This document shows positions 27,398-36,539 of a stretch of DNA of 46,237 nucleotides, in pieces (the first letter of the stretch is position 1; each line of letters opens with the position of its first letter). The notes below the pieces were generated by a model. That model saw only the letters and a program-made list of their open reading frames with translations, ran no database searches and was not told the DNA's origin. The stretch covers positions 1 through 46,237 of the forward strand of contig JACOTG010000198.1 of assembly GCA_016178505.1 (NCBI GenBank). The letters are read 5' to 3'. The position numbers and the translations under genes were made by a program. This DNA is from Planctomycetota bacterium. Lineage in GTDB: Bacteria; Planctomycetota; JACOTG01.

Positions 27398-28227
27398 GAT
27401 TGAGCTTCAGTGCGAAACCGCGTCTCATCCTCGACTTTGTGTTTTCGGTCTCCCCGCCCGCCACGAGACCGAAACGCGCAACAGAGAGCCGCTTTCGCAC
27501 TTCCATTTCGGTCTCGCAACAACGCCGCGCCATCAAGAAGACGGGCGAGGAGAAGAAGGCGATCCTCGAGGAGGCGATCGCGGCCTACTCGAAGGTGAAG
27601 GAGTGGTTCCCGCAGGATCACAAGCGGAGCGCCACCGCATCTCTGCGCATGGGAAACCTCCACCGAAGCCTCCGCGAAGCCGACAAGGCGATCGCGTCCT
27701 ACAAGGAGGCGATGCAGTTCCCCGAGGAAGCGCACATCGCGGCGTCGGCGCTCGAGCAGATCGGGCTCGTGCAGCGCCGCATGAACCGGATCGACGACGC
27801 GATCGCGAGCCTCCGCTCGGTGGCCGAGCAGTACAGCAGCGAGAGCGCGGTCGCGGCGCGCGCGCTCGTCACGGGCGCGAAGTGCCAGATCCAGAAGAAG
27901 GACGTCGCCGGCGCACGGCAAACGCTCCGCCAGGCGATCGAAAAGTTCCCCGAGGAAGAGACGGCGGTGATCAACGCGTTCGATCTCCTCGCCACGACGT
28001 TCATCAACGAGAAGAAGATCACTGAGGCCGAAGGCGTGATCCGCGAGTGCCGCGAGATGTTCAAGGAAGAAATGGACGGCGACGGCAAGGACGACGACGA
28101 GAGCGTGAAGCGCCACGTCGATCGCATGCGAGCGCCGAAGCTCATCGCACGCGAGAAGGCCCACGCGCCCGTGCCATCGGCAACCGCGTCGACGCATGGC
28201 GCCGGCACCGACGACGACGACGACTAA
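27373..28227 (+). CDS. TPR-repeat protein, start unresolved (probably 5' truncated)
   Basis: The frame is open from 27373, but protein-like sequence with strong GC-rich codon use begins only near 27530 (AIKKTGEEKKAILEEAIAAY). From there to the TAA at 28225-28227 it is a run of tetratricopeptide-like helices: YSKVKEWFPQD, RMGNLHRSLREADKAIASYK, ALEQIGLVQRRMNRIDDAIA, GAKCQIQKKDVAGARQTL, ATTFINEKKITEAEGVI. The tail is acidic (DGDGKDDDE and a final run of Asp). No ribosome binding site or signal peptide is convincing, so the N-terminal part seems lost at the junction near 27.5 kb. TPR proteins serve as scaffolds; no partner is evident. Confidence 0.6.
   Translation: MSPGKCPSRLSFSAKPRLILDFVFSVSPPATRPKRATESRFRTSISVSQQRRAIKKTGEEKKAILEEAIAAYSKVKEWFPQDHKRSATASLRMGNLHRSLREADKAIASYKEAMQFPEEAHIAASALEQIGLVQRRMNRIDDAIASLRSVAEQYSSESAVAARALVTGAKCQIQKKDVAGARQTLRQAIEKFPEEETAVINAFDLLATTFINEKKITEAEGVIRECREMFKEEMDGDGKDDDESVKRHVDRMRAPKLIAREKAHAPVPSATASTHGAGTDDDDD
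27443..27515. repeat. three copies of TTTCGGTCTC in mixed orientation
   Basis: TTTCGGTCTC occurs at 27443-27452 and 27506-27515, and its reverse complement at 27465-27474. A related 12-base string, GACCGAAACGCG, occurs at 27310-27321 and 27467-27478. The sites lie where a broken minus-strand gene meets the start of the TPR reading frame. They could be operator sites or scars of rearrangement. Confidence 0.5.
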
Positions 28228-28360
28228 CTGACGCATACGGAGCCAGGCTCGTTTTTCCCACTTGCGGTGCCGCCCCCGGATGACGCAAGCGGGCAGCGAG
28301 CCTGGCTTCGACCCTTCGATCAACTGACGCATACGGAGCCAGGCTCGTTTTTCCCACTTG
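28226..28360. repeat. duplicated REP-like element with nested hairpin
   Basis: A 39-base sequence is repeated exactly at 28226-28264 and 28322-28360, a 96-base period. Inside, CGGAGCCAGGCTCG (28238-28251) pairs with CGAGCCTGGCTTCG (28297-28310) with one mismatch, and CTTGCG (28261-28266) pairs with CGCAAG (28284-28289) within the loop. The first copy begins at the stop codon of the TPR gene. The layout is that of REP/BIME elements moved by REP-associated transposases; no such transposase is in the window. Confidence 0.75.
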
Positions 28361-28397
28361 TGCGGGCGCTCTCTCCCGGACCTGCTCCTCGCGATGT

Positions 28398-31136
28398 CTA
28401 CTTGCGGATTCTGACGGCAACGTCCGCTGCGGCTTTCTGAATCGCTTGATCCGGGTCGGTAGAGAGGCGAGCGAGAACCGGAGCGACGAGCTTCGGATCT
28501 GGACCGATCTCGCCCAGCGCGACGATTGCCGCGACGCGTGCTGCCGACCACGAGTCATCCGTCCAGTTCGTCGTGAGCACGTCGGGACGATAGCCGATGT
28601 GCACCCACGAGTATTTCGAAGACATGAAACCGAGTCGTCGTCGCTGCTCGACGTCGGAATGCTCGCACGCCCATGCTAGAGCCGGTGCCGCGATCTTCGC
28701 GTCGGCGCCGATTTGCCCCAGTGCCTGCGCCGCCGCGCGACGAATCGCAATCGGCTTCGCCCACAAGAGCCGATGCACGAGAACCGGAACCGCAGAAGCT
28801 GCATCCTTTCCGATCTTGCCGAGCGCTTCGGCAGCGACGACTCGCACGTCGTACGACCCGAGCCATTCTGCGGACACTAACGCAGCCACCGCCTTCTTCG
28901 CCTTCGGGCCCATCTTGCCGGTGGCCTCGATGGCAGCGATGCGCACCTCGTCGCGCTCCTCCTTCTTCTCGATGACCTGGATCAGGCCGTCGACGGATTC
29001 CGCGGTGGGCGGGAGGATCTCGCCAAGCGCTTCGCACGCCCGCGACCGAACGGACGGGACCTTGTCGCGCAGGGCAGAAACGAGCGCGGGAATCGCTGCC
29101 TTGGCTTCGGGGCCGGTTCGCTTTAGGAAAAAGGCGGCCCGCTCCCGGATCTCCGGATCCGGGTCCTTCTTCAAGAGATCGCCTGCCGACTTCACGAACT
29201 CCGCGCGGTCGCCCTTCATGGAGCCGATCGCCCGAAAGGCCGCCAGCCGAACGTGGGCTTCCGTGTCCTGGGTTGCCCGAGCAACCGCAGGCAGCGCGTC
29301 CTTCGCCTTGGGGCCGAGCGCGTCGACGATCCACAGCGCTTTCTCTCTCGCGCGGAAGGAACTCGACTTCAGGACGTCGAGAGCCACGGGAAGGACGTCG
29401 CCCGGCTCCGCGCCGAGATCGAGAAGTGTCTGAGCCGCCCAGATGCGAATGTCGGGGCTGCCGGCTTTCGCGACGGTTCGGAGCGTCGGGATCGCGTCGG
29501 TTCCGATTCTTCGAAGGACGAGGACCATTTTCTTGGCGTCCTCGTCGGAGAGGTTCTTGGCGAGGACTGTCTCCAGCTCCGGCACTGCTGCCTTTCCGAT
29601 GTGGCCCAACGCCACGTAGAAGTCGATGTCCTGCAATCCCGGCATCATCGCTTGTCCCAGGTCGAGCATCTTGCTCTTCGAACCGAAGATCGCCTGGATG
29701 AGCTGGGGAACAGCCTCGCTCGCTCGCGCTCCGATTCCGCCGAGCGCCCGCGCCGCGACCGAGTGAAGCCGCTGGTCCGGGTCCTCGAGCATCGCGAGAA
29801 GTGCAGGGATTCCTGGGCTGCCGGCATCGCCGAAGCTGCCGAGCGCAATCGCGCTGGCTCCACGAACGCGAGCGTCGCCATCGGCGAGAAGCTTCACGAG
29901 CGTCGGCACGAGCCCAACGTCCTTGGTCGTCGTTTGCTCGAGTGCCATCGCCGCGCCGCGTCGAACTTCGGGGTCGTTGTCCGACAGGGACCGTCCGAGC
30001 TGTTCGACGATGGCAGGATCATCGGCGCCGATCATGTTCAGCGTGCGAACGGCGGCGATTCGAAGCCGAACGTCCGAGTGAACGAGAAACGGCACGAGAT
30101 CCATCGTCGCCGATTTCGCCGGCGCACCGACCGTTTCGATCAACCCCAACGCCGCAACTCGCCACTCGACGGGACGCTGGTCGTCCTTCGCGAGCGCGAC
30201 CGCTGCCGGCAGCGCTCGCACGTCAACGCCACCGAACACTTCGTAAGACTGGAGTCGATCCTCTTTGTTTTCTCCCTTCTTGGAAGGGGGACTCGCGGCG
30301 GTTTCGGTGACGACGGCGACGTCCGCCTCGACCAGTGCGGCAATCGCCTCCGGTCCGATGCGCTGAAGTGCCCAGATCGCGGTTCTCCGGACGGCCACGT
30401 TTTCTTTCTTATCGAGTAGGCGCTTGGCGATCGGCACGATGTGGTCTCTAACCCGTGGACCGAGCATTCCGAGCGCCGCGAGGGCACGCCACCGCACCCA
30501 CTCGTGTTCGTCGTCGAGAGCGCGCGCCAGCGGCGGAATCGCCTCGTCTGTAGTCAGTGCGATGTGTCCGAGGGCGTCCAAAGCAACCTGCCGCCTTCCC
30601 CACTTCGGATGACCGAGCAACGAGACGAGCGCAGGAATGCCTTCGGGCCCACAGATCGAGAGAACCCAGGCGAGCTGCGGAGGGATGTCGTCGGGTTGCT
30701 GTTGGTTGGCGATCGTTGCAGCGATCGTCGGGAGGGCCTCGGTGAATTGACGAGCGACGACGGAAAGAGCGAGAAGCGGCACGACATCGTGCGGTGCCTC
30801 GGACTTCCGGCACGCCTCGATGAGACCCTCGACGGCGGCGGCGCCGAGGTTCGCGAGGGCCGACGTCGCGGCCTCGGCGACGGCGCCCTCGCGGTTCGAC
30901 AGGGCTTTGATCAAGAGCGGAACGGCATCCTTGCCGAAACCCGCCAGGTCGCGAACCGCCTTCAATCGGTCCGGGAGCTTTGCCGACTCGATCGTTCGCG
31001 AGAGCTCGGCGAGTTTCGCCGCCTGTGGATTCGGAGCGGGTGGCTTCTGCGCGATCGCCCGTGGTCCCGGCGCGCAGCACGCGACGAGAACGATCGCGGA
31101 CGCGGCTAGCGATTCCCACTCTCCTAGCAGTTGCAT
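28398..31136 (-). CDS. exported HEAT-repeat protein
   Basis: The ATG at 31136 is preferred to upstream codons because a signal sequence follows (LAASAIVLVACCAPG). The LVAC could be a lipobox, making it a lipoprotein. The 912-residue protein is a continuous HEAT/PBS-lyase-type array, with repeats such as AVPLLIKALSNREGAVAEAA, ALDALGHIALTTDEAIPPLA, RGASAIALGSFGDAGSPGI, AALGLIETVGAPAK and AAQALGQIGADAKIAAPAL. About twenty helical pairs run to the C-terminus, which ends in VAVRIRK. Such arrays are protein-binding scaffolds and are abundant in Planctomycetota. It is divergent from the small metallophosphoesterase across 301 bases. No ribosome binding site stands out. Confidence 0.88.
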   Translation of the reverse strand: MQLLGEWESLAASAIVLVACCAPGPRAIAQKPPAPNPQAAKLAELSRTIESAKLPDRLKAVRDLAGFGKDAVPLLIKALSNREGAVAEAATSALANLGAAAVEGLIEACRKSEAPHDVVPLLALSVVARQFTEALPTIAATIANQQQPDDIPPQLAWVLSICGPEGIPALVSLLGHPKWGRRQVALDALGHIALTTDEAIPPLARALDDEHEWVRWRALAALGMLGPRVRDHIVPIAKRLLDKKENVAVRRTAIWALQRIGPEAIAALVEADVAVVTETAASPPSKKGENKEDRLQSYEVFGGVDVRALPAAVALAKDDQRPVEWRVAALGLIETVGAPAKSATMDLVPFLVHSDVRLRIAAVRTLNMIGADDPAIVEQLGRSLSDNDPEVRRGAAMALEQTTTKDVGLVPTLVKLLADGDARVRGASAIALGSFGDAGSPGIPALLAMLEDPDQRLHSVAARALGGIGARASEAVPQLIQAIFGSKSKMLDLGQAMMPGLQDIDFYVALGHIGKAAVPELETVLAKNLSDEDAKKMVLVLRRIGTDAIPTLRTVAKAGSPDIRIWAAQTLLDLGAEPGDVLPVALDVLKSSSFRAREKALWIVDALGPKAKDALPAVARATQDTEAHVRLAAFRAIGSMKGDRAEFVKSAGDLLKKDPDPEIRERAAFFLKRTGPEAKAAIPALVSALRDKVPSVRSRACEALGEILPPTAESVDGLIQVIEKKEERDEVRIAAIEATGKMGPKAKKAVAALVSAEWLGSYDVRVVAAEALGKIGKDAASAVPVLVHRLLWAKPIAIRRAAAQALGQIGADAKIAAPALAWACEHSDVEQRRRLGFMSSKYSWVHIGYRPDVLTTNWTDDSWSAARVAAIVALGEIGPDPKLVAPVLARLSTDPDQAIQKAAADVAVRIRK

Positions 31137-31437
31137 CGTGAGCAGAATGCTATCGGATCGCACCAGCGCTCGAAAGCGCCTACGCGATTGAATCGTCGCG
31201 GCCGGAAGTCGCGCAAAGTAGCTAAGTCGAGCCAGCCGATGTGCGCGACAGAATCCGTCTCGACCGCGCCGGCGGAATACCGCCGCTTCCAGCAACTCAT
31301 GCTGAAAGTTCGACGGGCTGCGAAAGGACGAACCGGACGAGCGAGCGGGGCCATCGCGAATCGTAGAATGCGCTCCGTACGACGGCGCCCGTCCGGCGGC
31401 GAGGGCGGCTTGCCCACTCAATCGGAGCATCGGACCC

Positions 31438-32082
31438 ATGTCCCTGACCCTGGTGGCGATCAGCGACACGCACGGGATGCACGAGTCGATCGCGCTTCCG
31501 CCCGGCGACGTCTTCATCCATGCCGGAGACCTGACGCGGTCCGGGCGGATCGAAGAGGTCGTCGAGTTCAACCGGTGGCTCGGATCGCTTCCGTACCGCC
31601 ACAGAATCGTGATCGCCGGCAACCACGACTTCTGCTTCGAGCGCGACGCCGAAGCGTGCAGGCGAGCGCTGACCCACGCCACGTACCTCCAGGACCAAAG
31701 CGCCGTGGTGGAAGGAATCCGGATCTACGGCAGCCCGTGGCAGCCTTGGTTCTACGACTGGGCGTTCAATCTGAGGCGCGGAGCCGAGATCAAGCAGAAG
31801 TGGGATCTCATCCCCATGGACACCGACGTGCTCCTCACGCACGGCCCGCCGGCGGGATTCGGCGACCTAACGATCGCGAAAGAGCGCGTCGGATGCGCGG
31901 ATTTGCTCGAGGCTGTCCGGCGCGTGAAGCCCGAGCTTCACGTCTTCGGTCACATCCACGAAGGGTACGGGACTTTCCCGGGCGACGTGACCACGTTTCT
32001 CAACGCCTCGGTTTGCGATGTCGCGTACCGGCCGGTGAACCCGCCGGTGACGTTCCACTATGCAGGAAACTCGAAGCGCTGA
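31438..32082 (+). CDS. metallophosphoesterase (MPPED-like)
   Basis: The 214-residue protein has the compact calcineurin-like fold with all metal motifs: ISDTHG (Asp10, His12), HAGDLT, IAGNHDF (Asn62, His63), LLTHGPP and FGHIHEGYG. The GSPWQPWFYDWAFN segment is typical of the MPPED1/2-like group of bacterial and animal phosphodiesterases. It is cytosolic, with no signal peptide. The ATG at 31438 has a weak GGAG upstream. Its stop lies 12 bases from the convergent ugd gene. The physiological substrate is unknown; cyclic nucleotides are hydrolysed slowly by characterised relatives. Confidence 0.9.
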   Translation: MSLTLVAISDTHGMHESIALPPGDVFIHAGDLTRSGRIEEVVEFNRWLGSLPYRHRIVIAGNHDFCFERDAEACRRALTHATYLQDQSAVVEGIRIYGSPWQPWFYDWAFNLRRGAEIKQKWDLIPMDTDVLLTHGPPAGFGDLTIAKERVGCADLLEAVRRVKPELHVFGHIHEGYGTFPGDVTTFLNASVCDVAYRPVNPPVTFHYAGNSKR

Positions 32083-32094
32083 AGTACGGGAAAC

Positions 32095-33399
32095 CTACGG
32101 CATCCCGATCCCGTAGTAGGTGAAGCCCATCGAGCGAAGCCGCTTCGGCTCGAAGATGTTTCGCCCGTCGAACACGACGGGGTTCTTGAGCAGCGACTTC
32201 AGCTTGTCGAAATCGGGCCGGCGGAACTCGTTCCACTCGGTCACGATGACGAGCGCGTCGGCGCCTTCGCACGCTTCGTAGTTCTTGTGGCAGTAGGTGA
32301 TCTTGTCGCCGTAGAGGCGCCACGCCATGTCGATCGCTTCGGGGTCGGACGCGCGAACCTTTGCGCCCGCAGCGAGCAGCGAATCGATCAGCGTGATCGA
32401 CGGCGCCTCGCGCATGTCGTCGGTGCGTGGCTTGAACGCGAGTCCCCACACGGCGAACGTCTTGCCCTTGAGGTTCTTCTCGCCGAAGTGCTTCTTCACC
32501 TTCTCGAACAGCACGCGCTTTTGATCGCGGTTGACCGACTCGACGGCGTTCACGATCTTCGTCTCGTAGCCGAACTCGGCAGCGGTGCGAACGAGCGCCT
32601 GCACGTCCTTCGGGAAGCAGCTTCCGCCGTAGCCGACGCCGGGGAAGAGAAACGGGAAGCCGATGCGCGAATCGGAGCCCATGCCTTCGCGCACGCGGTT
32701 CACGTCCGCGCCCACGCGCTCGCACAGGTTCGCGATCTCGTTCATGAACGAGATGCGCGTCGCGAGCATCGCGTTCGCGGCGTACTTCGTCAGCTCGGCC
32801 GACGCTTCGTCCATCACCATGATCGGCTTCCCGGTGCGCACGAACGGCTGGTACAGCTCCTTCATGATCTCGGCGACGCGCGGCTCGGACGTGCCGATCA
32901 CCACGCGGTCCGGCTTCATGAAGTCCTCGATCGCGGCGCCTTCCTTCAGGAACTCGGGGTTGCTCACCACGTCGAACACTTGCGTCGTGACCGCCGCGAT
33001 GACGTCGCGCACCTTCTTGTTCGTGCCGACCGGCACCGTGCTCTTGATGACGATCGCGCGGTAGCCGTCCATCGCCTTGCCGATTTCGTTCGCGACGCCA
33101 AGCACGTGGCGCAGGTCGGCCGAGCCGTCCTCGCCCTGCGGCGTGCCGACCGCGACGAACACGATCGTCGATTTCCGGACGGCGTCCGCCAGGTCCATCG
33201 AGAAGAAGAGCCGCTCTTCGGAGACGTTGCGCTTCACCAGCTCGTCGAGCCCCGGCTCGTAGATCGGGATCTTGCCGTCGAGGAGTGCGCGGACTTTCTT
33301 CTCGTCGTTGTCCACGCAAATGACCGTGTTGCCGCTCTCGGCGAAGCACGTGCCCGCGACGAGTCCGACGTAACCGGTGCCGATGACCGCGATCTTCAT
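32095..33399 (-). CDS. ugd: UDP-glucose 6-dehydrogenase
   Basis: This 434-residue protein, the family's usual length, oxidises UDP-glucose to UDP-glucuronate with two NAD+ in the cytosol, feeding polysaccharide synthesis. The N-terminal Rossmann motif [10 protein letters not shown] (residues 7-16) is intact, Asp30 ends the second strand, and [13 protein letters not shown] follows. The catalytic Cys261 sits in [10 protein letters not shown]; Lys205 in [10 protein letters not shown] and the C-terminal [16 protein letters not shown] complete the signature. The ATG at 33399 has AGGAG about 11 bases upstream. Codon use is strongly GC-rich. The convergent neighbour ends 12 bases away. No polysaccharide gene cluster accompanies it. 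Confidence 0.96.
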   Translation of the reverse strand: MKIAVIGTGYVGLVAGTCFAESGNTVICVDNDEKKVRALLDGKIPIYEPGLDELVKRNVSEERLFFSMDLADAVRKSTIVFVAVGTPQGEDGSADLRHVLGVANEIGKAMDGYRAIVIKSTVPVGTNKKVRDVIAAVTTQVFDVVSNPEFLKEGAAIEDFMKPDRVVIGTSEPRVAEIMKELYQPFVRTGKPIMVMDEASAELTKYAANAMLATRISFMNEIANLCERVGADVNRVREGMGSDSRIGFPFLFPGVGYGGSCFPKDVQALVRTAAEFGYETKIVNAVESVNRDQKRVLFEKVKKHFGEKNLKGKTFAVWGLAFKPRTDDMREAPSITLIDSLLAAGAKVRASDPEAIDMAWRLYGDKITYCHKNYEACEGADALVIVTEWNEFRRPDFDKLKSLLKNPVVFDGRNIFEPKRLRSMGFTYYGIGMP

Positions 33400-33641
33400 G
33401 AATTCCGCGACTCCTGCGCGCGGCGCGCGCTTCGAGGGGTCAGAAACGAGCTTTGCAGACGCCTTTGTTCTATCGGAAAAGAGGCGAAAAAACCTATCCG
33501 ATAAGGCTTCAGCGGTCAAAGCCGGATTCCGATAGAGGGGATCGTTCGGACGCGCCCGCCCGCGCGTCGCGAGCCTCGAAATTAGCGTTTGACGGTCGTT
33601 CGGGGCTTGGCTAGACTCCGCCTCCCCTTGGCGGGACCCGC

Positions 33642-33717
33642 GGGCGATTAGCTCAGTGGCTAGAGCACTTCCCTTACAAGGAAGGGGTCGCAGGTCCGAG
33701 TCCTGCATCGCCCACCA
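33642..33717 (+). tRNA. tRNA-Val (anticodon TAC)
   Basis: The cloverleaf is complete: acceptor GGGCGAT paired with ATCGCCC, D-arm AGCTCAGTGGCTAGAGC, anticodon stem CTTCC/GGAAG with loop CTTACAA, and T-arm with GGTCCGAGTCC. The 3' CCA is encoded (33715-33717). Confidence 0.95.
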
Positions 33718-33737
33718 AGGCGTGATTTCCGTGATGC

Positions 33738-33815
<78 letters not shown>

Positions 33816-33829
33816 CTTCGGATAGCAAA

Positions 33830-33862
33830 CGAGGCCGCGGCACTGACAACGTCGCGGCCTCG
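33830..33862 (+). terminator. hairpin terminator after the tRNA pair
   Basis: CGAGGCCGCG (33830-33839) pairs perfectly with CGCGGCCTCG (33853-33862) around a 13-base loop, followed by GTCATTTCC. It lies 14 bases after tRNA-Asp. The T-run is short, so efficiency is uncertain. Confidence 0.6.
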
Positions 33863-33927
33863 GTCATTTCCTGACCGCGCGCGTTTCACCTCCCGCTTCG
33901 CTGACGACGTGCTCCTTCCCGCGCGAC

Positions 33928-34119
33928 GATCAGGTGGACGCCGCTTTCGGGCACTGTTGGTGCGACGACGTCTATCGCGACATCGTCGAGCCGGAGCGAA
34001 TCGTCTACTCCCTTGCCATTGCGGATGATAAAGGCAACTTTGTCGGGCCTGCGGAGGTCGGAATCGACCCTGACTGGCCGAGAGAATCGATAGTGACGTT
34101 CGCCGACCGTCTGGCGATC
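33928..34119 (+). pseudogene. internal fragment of an SRPBCC (AHSA1-type) protein gene
   Basis: In one frame the text YRDIVEPERIVYSLAIADD, KGNFVGPAEVGIDPDWPRES and IVTFADRL has the central pattern of AHSA1/SRPBCC domain proteins (reading ..REIVPPERIVYT.. and ..WPRETLVTVTF..). The N-terminal third and the C-terminal helix of the domain are missing. The fragment begins about 110 bases after tRNA-Asp and ends where the DoxX ribosome binding site begins. SRPBCC and DoxX genes are often neighbours, so this is probably a decayed former partner. Confidence 0.65.
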
Positions 34120-34135
34120 CATCAGGAGGCCGTCG

Positions 34136-34543
34136 ATGAGCATGGAGTGGGTCAAGCAGATTGCGTACTTCTCGCTTCGCGTCGTGACGGGTCTGTTGTT
34201 CTTCCAGGCCGGCAGCGTGAAGTTCCTCGGCTGGTTCGGCGGGATGCCGGGGCAGCCTCCGGGATCTCGCGCGCCCTTGATGACACAGATTGGCATCGGC
34301 GGCGTGCTCGAGTTCTTCGGCGGCATCTTCATCATGCTCGGGCTCCTGACTCGGCCCGTCGCATTCATCCTGTGTGGCGAGATGGCGGTCGCGTATTGGC
34401 AATTCCACGCGCCGAAGGGAACGTGGCCAGTTGTCAACGGCGGTGTGGAAGCCGTCCTCTTCTGCTTCGTCTTCCTGTACATGGCCGCGCACGGCGGCGG
34501 CGAGTGGAGCGTCGACGCGCTGATTCGCCGCAAGCGCGCGTGA
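34136..34543 (+). CDS. DoxX-family membrane protein
   Basis: The ATG at 34136 follows AGGAGG at 6 bases. The 135-residue protein has four transmembrane helices at about 8-28, 50-70, 75-95 and 105-122, with the family signatures LRVVTGLLFFQAGSVKFLGW, GGVLEFFGGIFIMLGLLTRP and EMAVAYWQFHAP. DoxX proteins are linked to redox or thiol stress responses and quinone metabolism, but their biochemical role is poorly defined. The upstream SRPBCC remnant suggests the gene once belonged to a two-gene unit. A 12-bp hairpin follows. Confidence 0.9.
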   Translation: MSMEWVKQIAYFSLRVVTGLLFFQAGSVKFLGWFGGMPGQPPGSRAPLMTQIGIGGVLEFFGGIFIMLGLLTRPVAFILCGEMAVAYWQFHAPKGTWPVVNGGVEAVLFCFVFLYMAAHGGGEWSVDALIRRKRA

Positions 34544-34605
34544 TCGATGCGGTGAGCATGGGCGATTTCGAGACCGTCACGCTCATCCCTTCTGACACCG
34601 GCCTG

Positions 34606-34632
34606 GGACGCGATTCGTAGCGAGTCGCGTCC
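34606..34632 (+). terminator. long-stem hairpin between doxX-like and terC-like genes
   Basis: GGACGCGATTCG (34606-34617) pairs with CGAGTCGCGTCC (34621-34632) over 12 positions, with one T-G wobble and a TAG triloop. It lies 63 bases after the DoxX stop. No strong T-run follows, so it may stall or protect transcripts rather than fully terminate. Confidence 0.5.
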
Positions 34633-34760
34633 TCGCGTCGCCTTCACGAACGCCCTTCGGTTTTCCTTGCGACGCCGTGACGGCGAAGTCAGACTCCGCC
34701 CGCTCGACAAGACGGTTGCAACTCACGCGGCTTCGAAGCACGAAAGGCGCTCGGCGCATC

Positions 34761-35696
34761 ATGGAATTCGAGACGATCGGCAGCCCGTGGGCTTGGGTCG
34801 GCTTCGTCGCGTTCGTGTTGGCGATGCTGGCCGTCGACCTCGGGATCTTTCACCGGAAGGCGCACGCCGTCGGATTCCGCGAGGCGCTCGCGTGGAGCGC
34901 CGTGTGGATCACGCTGTCGCTCCTGTTCAACGCGCTCGTCTGGTGGGCGTTCGGCGCCGACCGCGGGCTCGAGTTCCTCACGGGCTACCTCATCGAGAAG
35001 TCGCTGTCGGTCGACAACATCTTCGTCTTCGTGGTGATCTTCGCGGCGATGCGCATCCCGGCGATCCATCAACACCGCGTGCTCTTCTGGGGGATCGCGT
35101 CGGCGCTCGTCCTTCGCGCGGCGATGATTTTCGCGGGGACGGCGATGCTCGCGCGCTTCCACTGGCTGATCTACGCGCTCGGCGTCTTCCTCATCCTGAC
35201 CGGCGCGAAGCTCTTCTTTCAACGCGGCAAAGAGCTGCACCCGGAGGACTCGTGGGCCATGCGCCTCGCGCGGCGCCTGATCCCATCGACGAGTCGGCTC
35301 GACGGCAACCGCTTCTTCACGCGCGACGGCGATCGCCGCGTGGCCACGCCGCTCTTCATGTCGCTCCTGCTCGTCGAGGTCACCGACGTGGTCTTCGCCG
35401 TCGACTCGATTCCGGCGATCTTTGCGATCACGGTCGATCCGTTCATCGTGTTCACGTCGAACATCTTCGCGATCCTCGGCCTTCGCTCGCTCTTCTTCCT
35501 CGTGGCCGGGCTCGTGGACAAGTTCAAATACTTGAAGGTCGGACTCGCCGCGGTGCTCGCCTTCGTCGGCGCGAAAATGACGCTCGCGAGCCTCTACCCA
35601 ATCTCGCCGCTCGCATCGCTGGTGGTGATCGTGGCGATCCTCGGCGCCTCGATGATCGCGTCGATCCAATCGTCGCAAGCGCGCGACGCGAGCTGA
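34761..35696 (+). CDS. TerC/Alx-family membrane protein
   Basis: The start is set at ATG 34761, where a transmembrane helix begins almost at once (AWVGFVAFVLAMLAVDLGIF); the frame is open further upstream without support. The 311-residue protein has about eight helices and the family signatures EKSLSVDNIFVFVVIF (residues about 78-93) and LVEVTDVVFAVDSIPAIFAI (about 206-225). Conserved acidic residues in these motifs are thought to bind metal. Alx/TerC proteins export manganese or assist metalation of exported proteins. I looked upstream for a yybP-ykoY manganese riboswitch, common for this family, and saw none. It is convergent with the anti-sigma gene, 6 bases apart. Confidence 0.92.
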   Translation: MEFETIGSPWAWVGFVAFVLAMLAVDLGIFHRKAHAVGFREALAWSAVWITLSLLFNALVWWAFGADRGLEFLTGYLIEKSLSVDNIFVFVVIFAAMRIPAIHQHRVLFWGIASALVLRAAMIFAGTAMLARFHWLIYALGVFLILTGAKLFFQRGKELHPEDSWAMRLARRLIPSTSRLDGNRFFTRDGDRRVATPLFMSLLLVEVTDVVFAVDSIPAIFAITVDPFIVFTSNIFAILGLRSLFFLVAGLVDKFKYLKVGLAAVLAFVGAKMTLASLYPISPLASLVVIVAILGASMIASIQSSQARDAS

Positions 35697-35702
35697 CGCC
35701 GA

Positions 35703-36539
35703 TCAGTTCGCGGCGACGAGGCCGTACGCGAACGGGGTGGTCGTGGGGCCGGGACTTCCGCCGGCCGGCTCCTCGGTGATCGCGAGGATCACCTCGTCCT
35801 TCAGGTGATCGGGGCCCTGATGGTCGTAGCCGCGCGTCGAGTCGCTCGACGTGAACGTGCCGCCGCTCACGGGATTCGCCGCCTGCTTGACGTACCAAAG
35901 CTGGTACACGCGACCGGGCGACAGCTTCGGCATCGCGACGCCGCGTACGAGCGTGTGCCCGCTCGCGAGGTCGACGAACGCGGTCGCGACGTGCGAGCCT
36001 TTGCCGGGCTCCGCGGTCATCTCGATGCGGCGCGTCGTCGCGCTCGATATGAAGGCCAGCTCGTCGCGCAACGACTGCGCCTCTTGCACTCGTCCCGCGC
36101 CGGCCTTCTTCTCGGCGTCCAGAGCGCTCGCGATCTCTCGCGTCCGCGCTTCGAGGGATTCGCTTTGCTCGCGCTCCTTGGCGAGCGTTCGACCGAGGTC
36201 GTCGATCTCGCGTCCGCGCTCGGACCAGAGCCACCAACCCGCGACTCCAACCACGAAGAGGATCGCCGCGGCGACCGCGAGCCACCGGGGAAACCGCGCG
36301 GGCCGCGACGTCCCCGGAAGGCTTCGCAGGACGCTCTCGCGCACCGCGGGGCTTGGCTGCGCAGGCGGAGCCGCGAGCGCGAGCGCGGCCAGCGCGTGCT
36401 CGGACCGCTCGACCGCGGTGCGGCACGCGGCGCAACCGGACAGCAAATGGCGCTCGAAGACCGCGCGCTCGTCGCCGTCGAGCGTGCCGACGGAGTACGA
36501 GTCCACCAGCTCCTCGAACTCGGCGCGGCATGTGCTCAT
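35703..36539 (-). CDS. RskA-type anti-sigma factor
   Basis: The ATG at 36539 overlaps the sigma stop (ATGA). The 278-residue membrane protein begins with an anti-sigma domain containing a zinc-finger-like segment (HLLSGCAACRTAV, residues about 31-43, with Cys4 near the start). A transmembrane helix lies at about 87-106 (WLAVAAAILFVVGVAGWWLW), a coiled coil at about 110-165, and an RskA-like periplasmic domain after that (ATTRRIEMTAEPG, LSPGRVYQLWYVK, DHLKDEVILAITEEPAGGS). It should hold the adjacent ECF sigma at the membrane until degraded or displaced on a signal. Confidence 0.92.
   Translation of the reverse strand: MSTCRAEFEELVDSYSVGTLDGDERAVFERHLLSGCAACRTAVERSEHALAALALAAPPAQPSPAVRESVLRSLPGTSRPARFPRWLAVAAAILFVVGVAGWWLWSERGREIDDLGRTLAKEREQSESLEARTREIASALDAEKKAGAGRVQEAQSLRDELAFISSATTRRIEMTAEPGKGSHVATAFVDLASGHTLVRGVAMPKLSPGRVYQLWYVKQAANPVSGGTFTSSDSTRGYDHQGPDHLKDEVILAITEEPAGGSPGPTTTPFAYGLVAAN

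Noticed and set aside
26903..28551. Single 550-codon minus-strand frame across the TPR gene
   Set aside because: It crosses REP repeats and is antisense to the clear TPR sequence; only its 27.2-27.4 kb part looks like real protein.
29253..30419. Plus-strand frame within the HEAT-repeat gene
   Set aside because: Shadow of the repeated HEAT codons on the other strand.
32000..33504. Long open frames opposite and overlapping ugd
   Set aside because: High-GC codon use leaves antisense frames open; composition is Arg/His-rich and ugd is certain.
34621..34760. yybP-ykoY manganese riboswitch before the TerC gene
   Set aside because: The 140 bases lack the conserved paired loops of that riboswitch.
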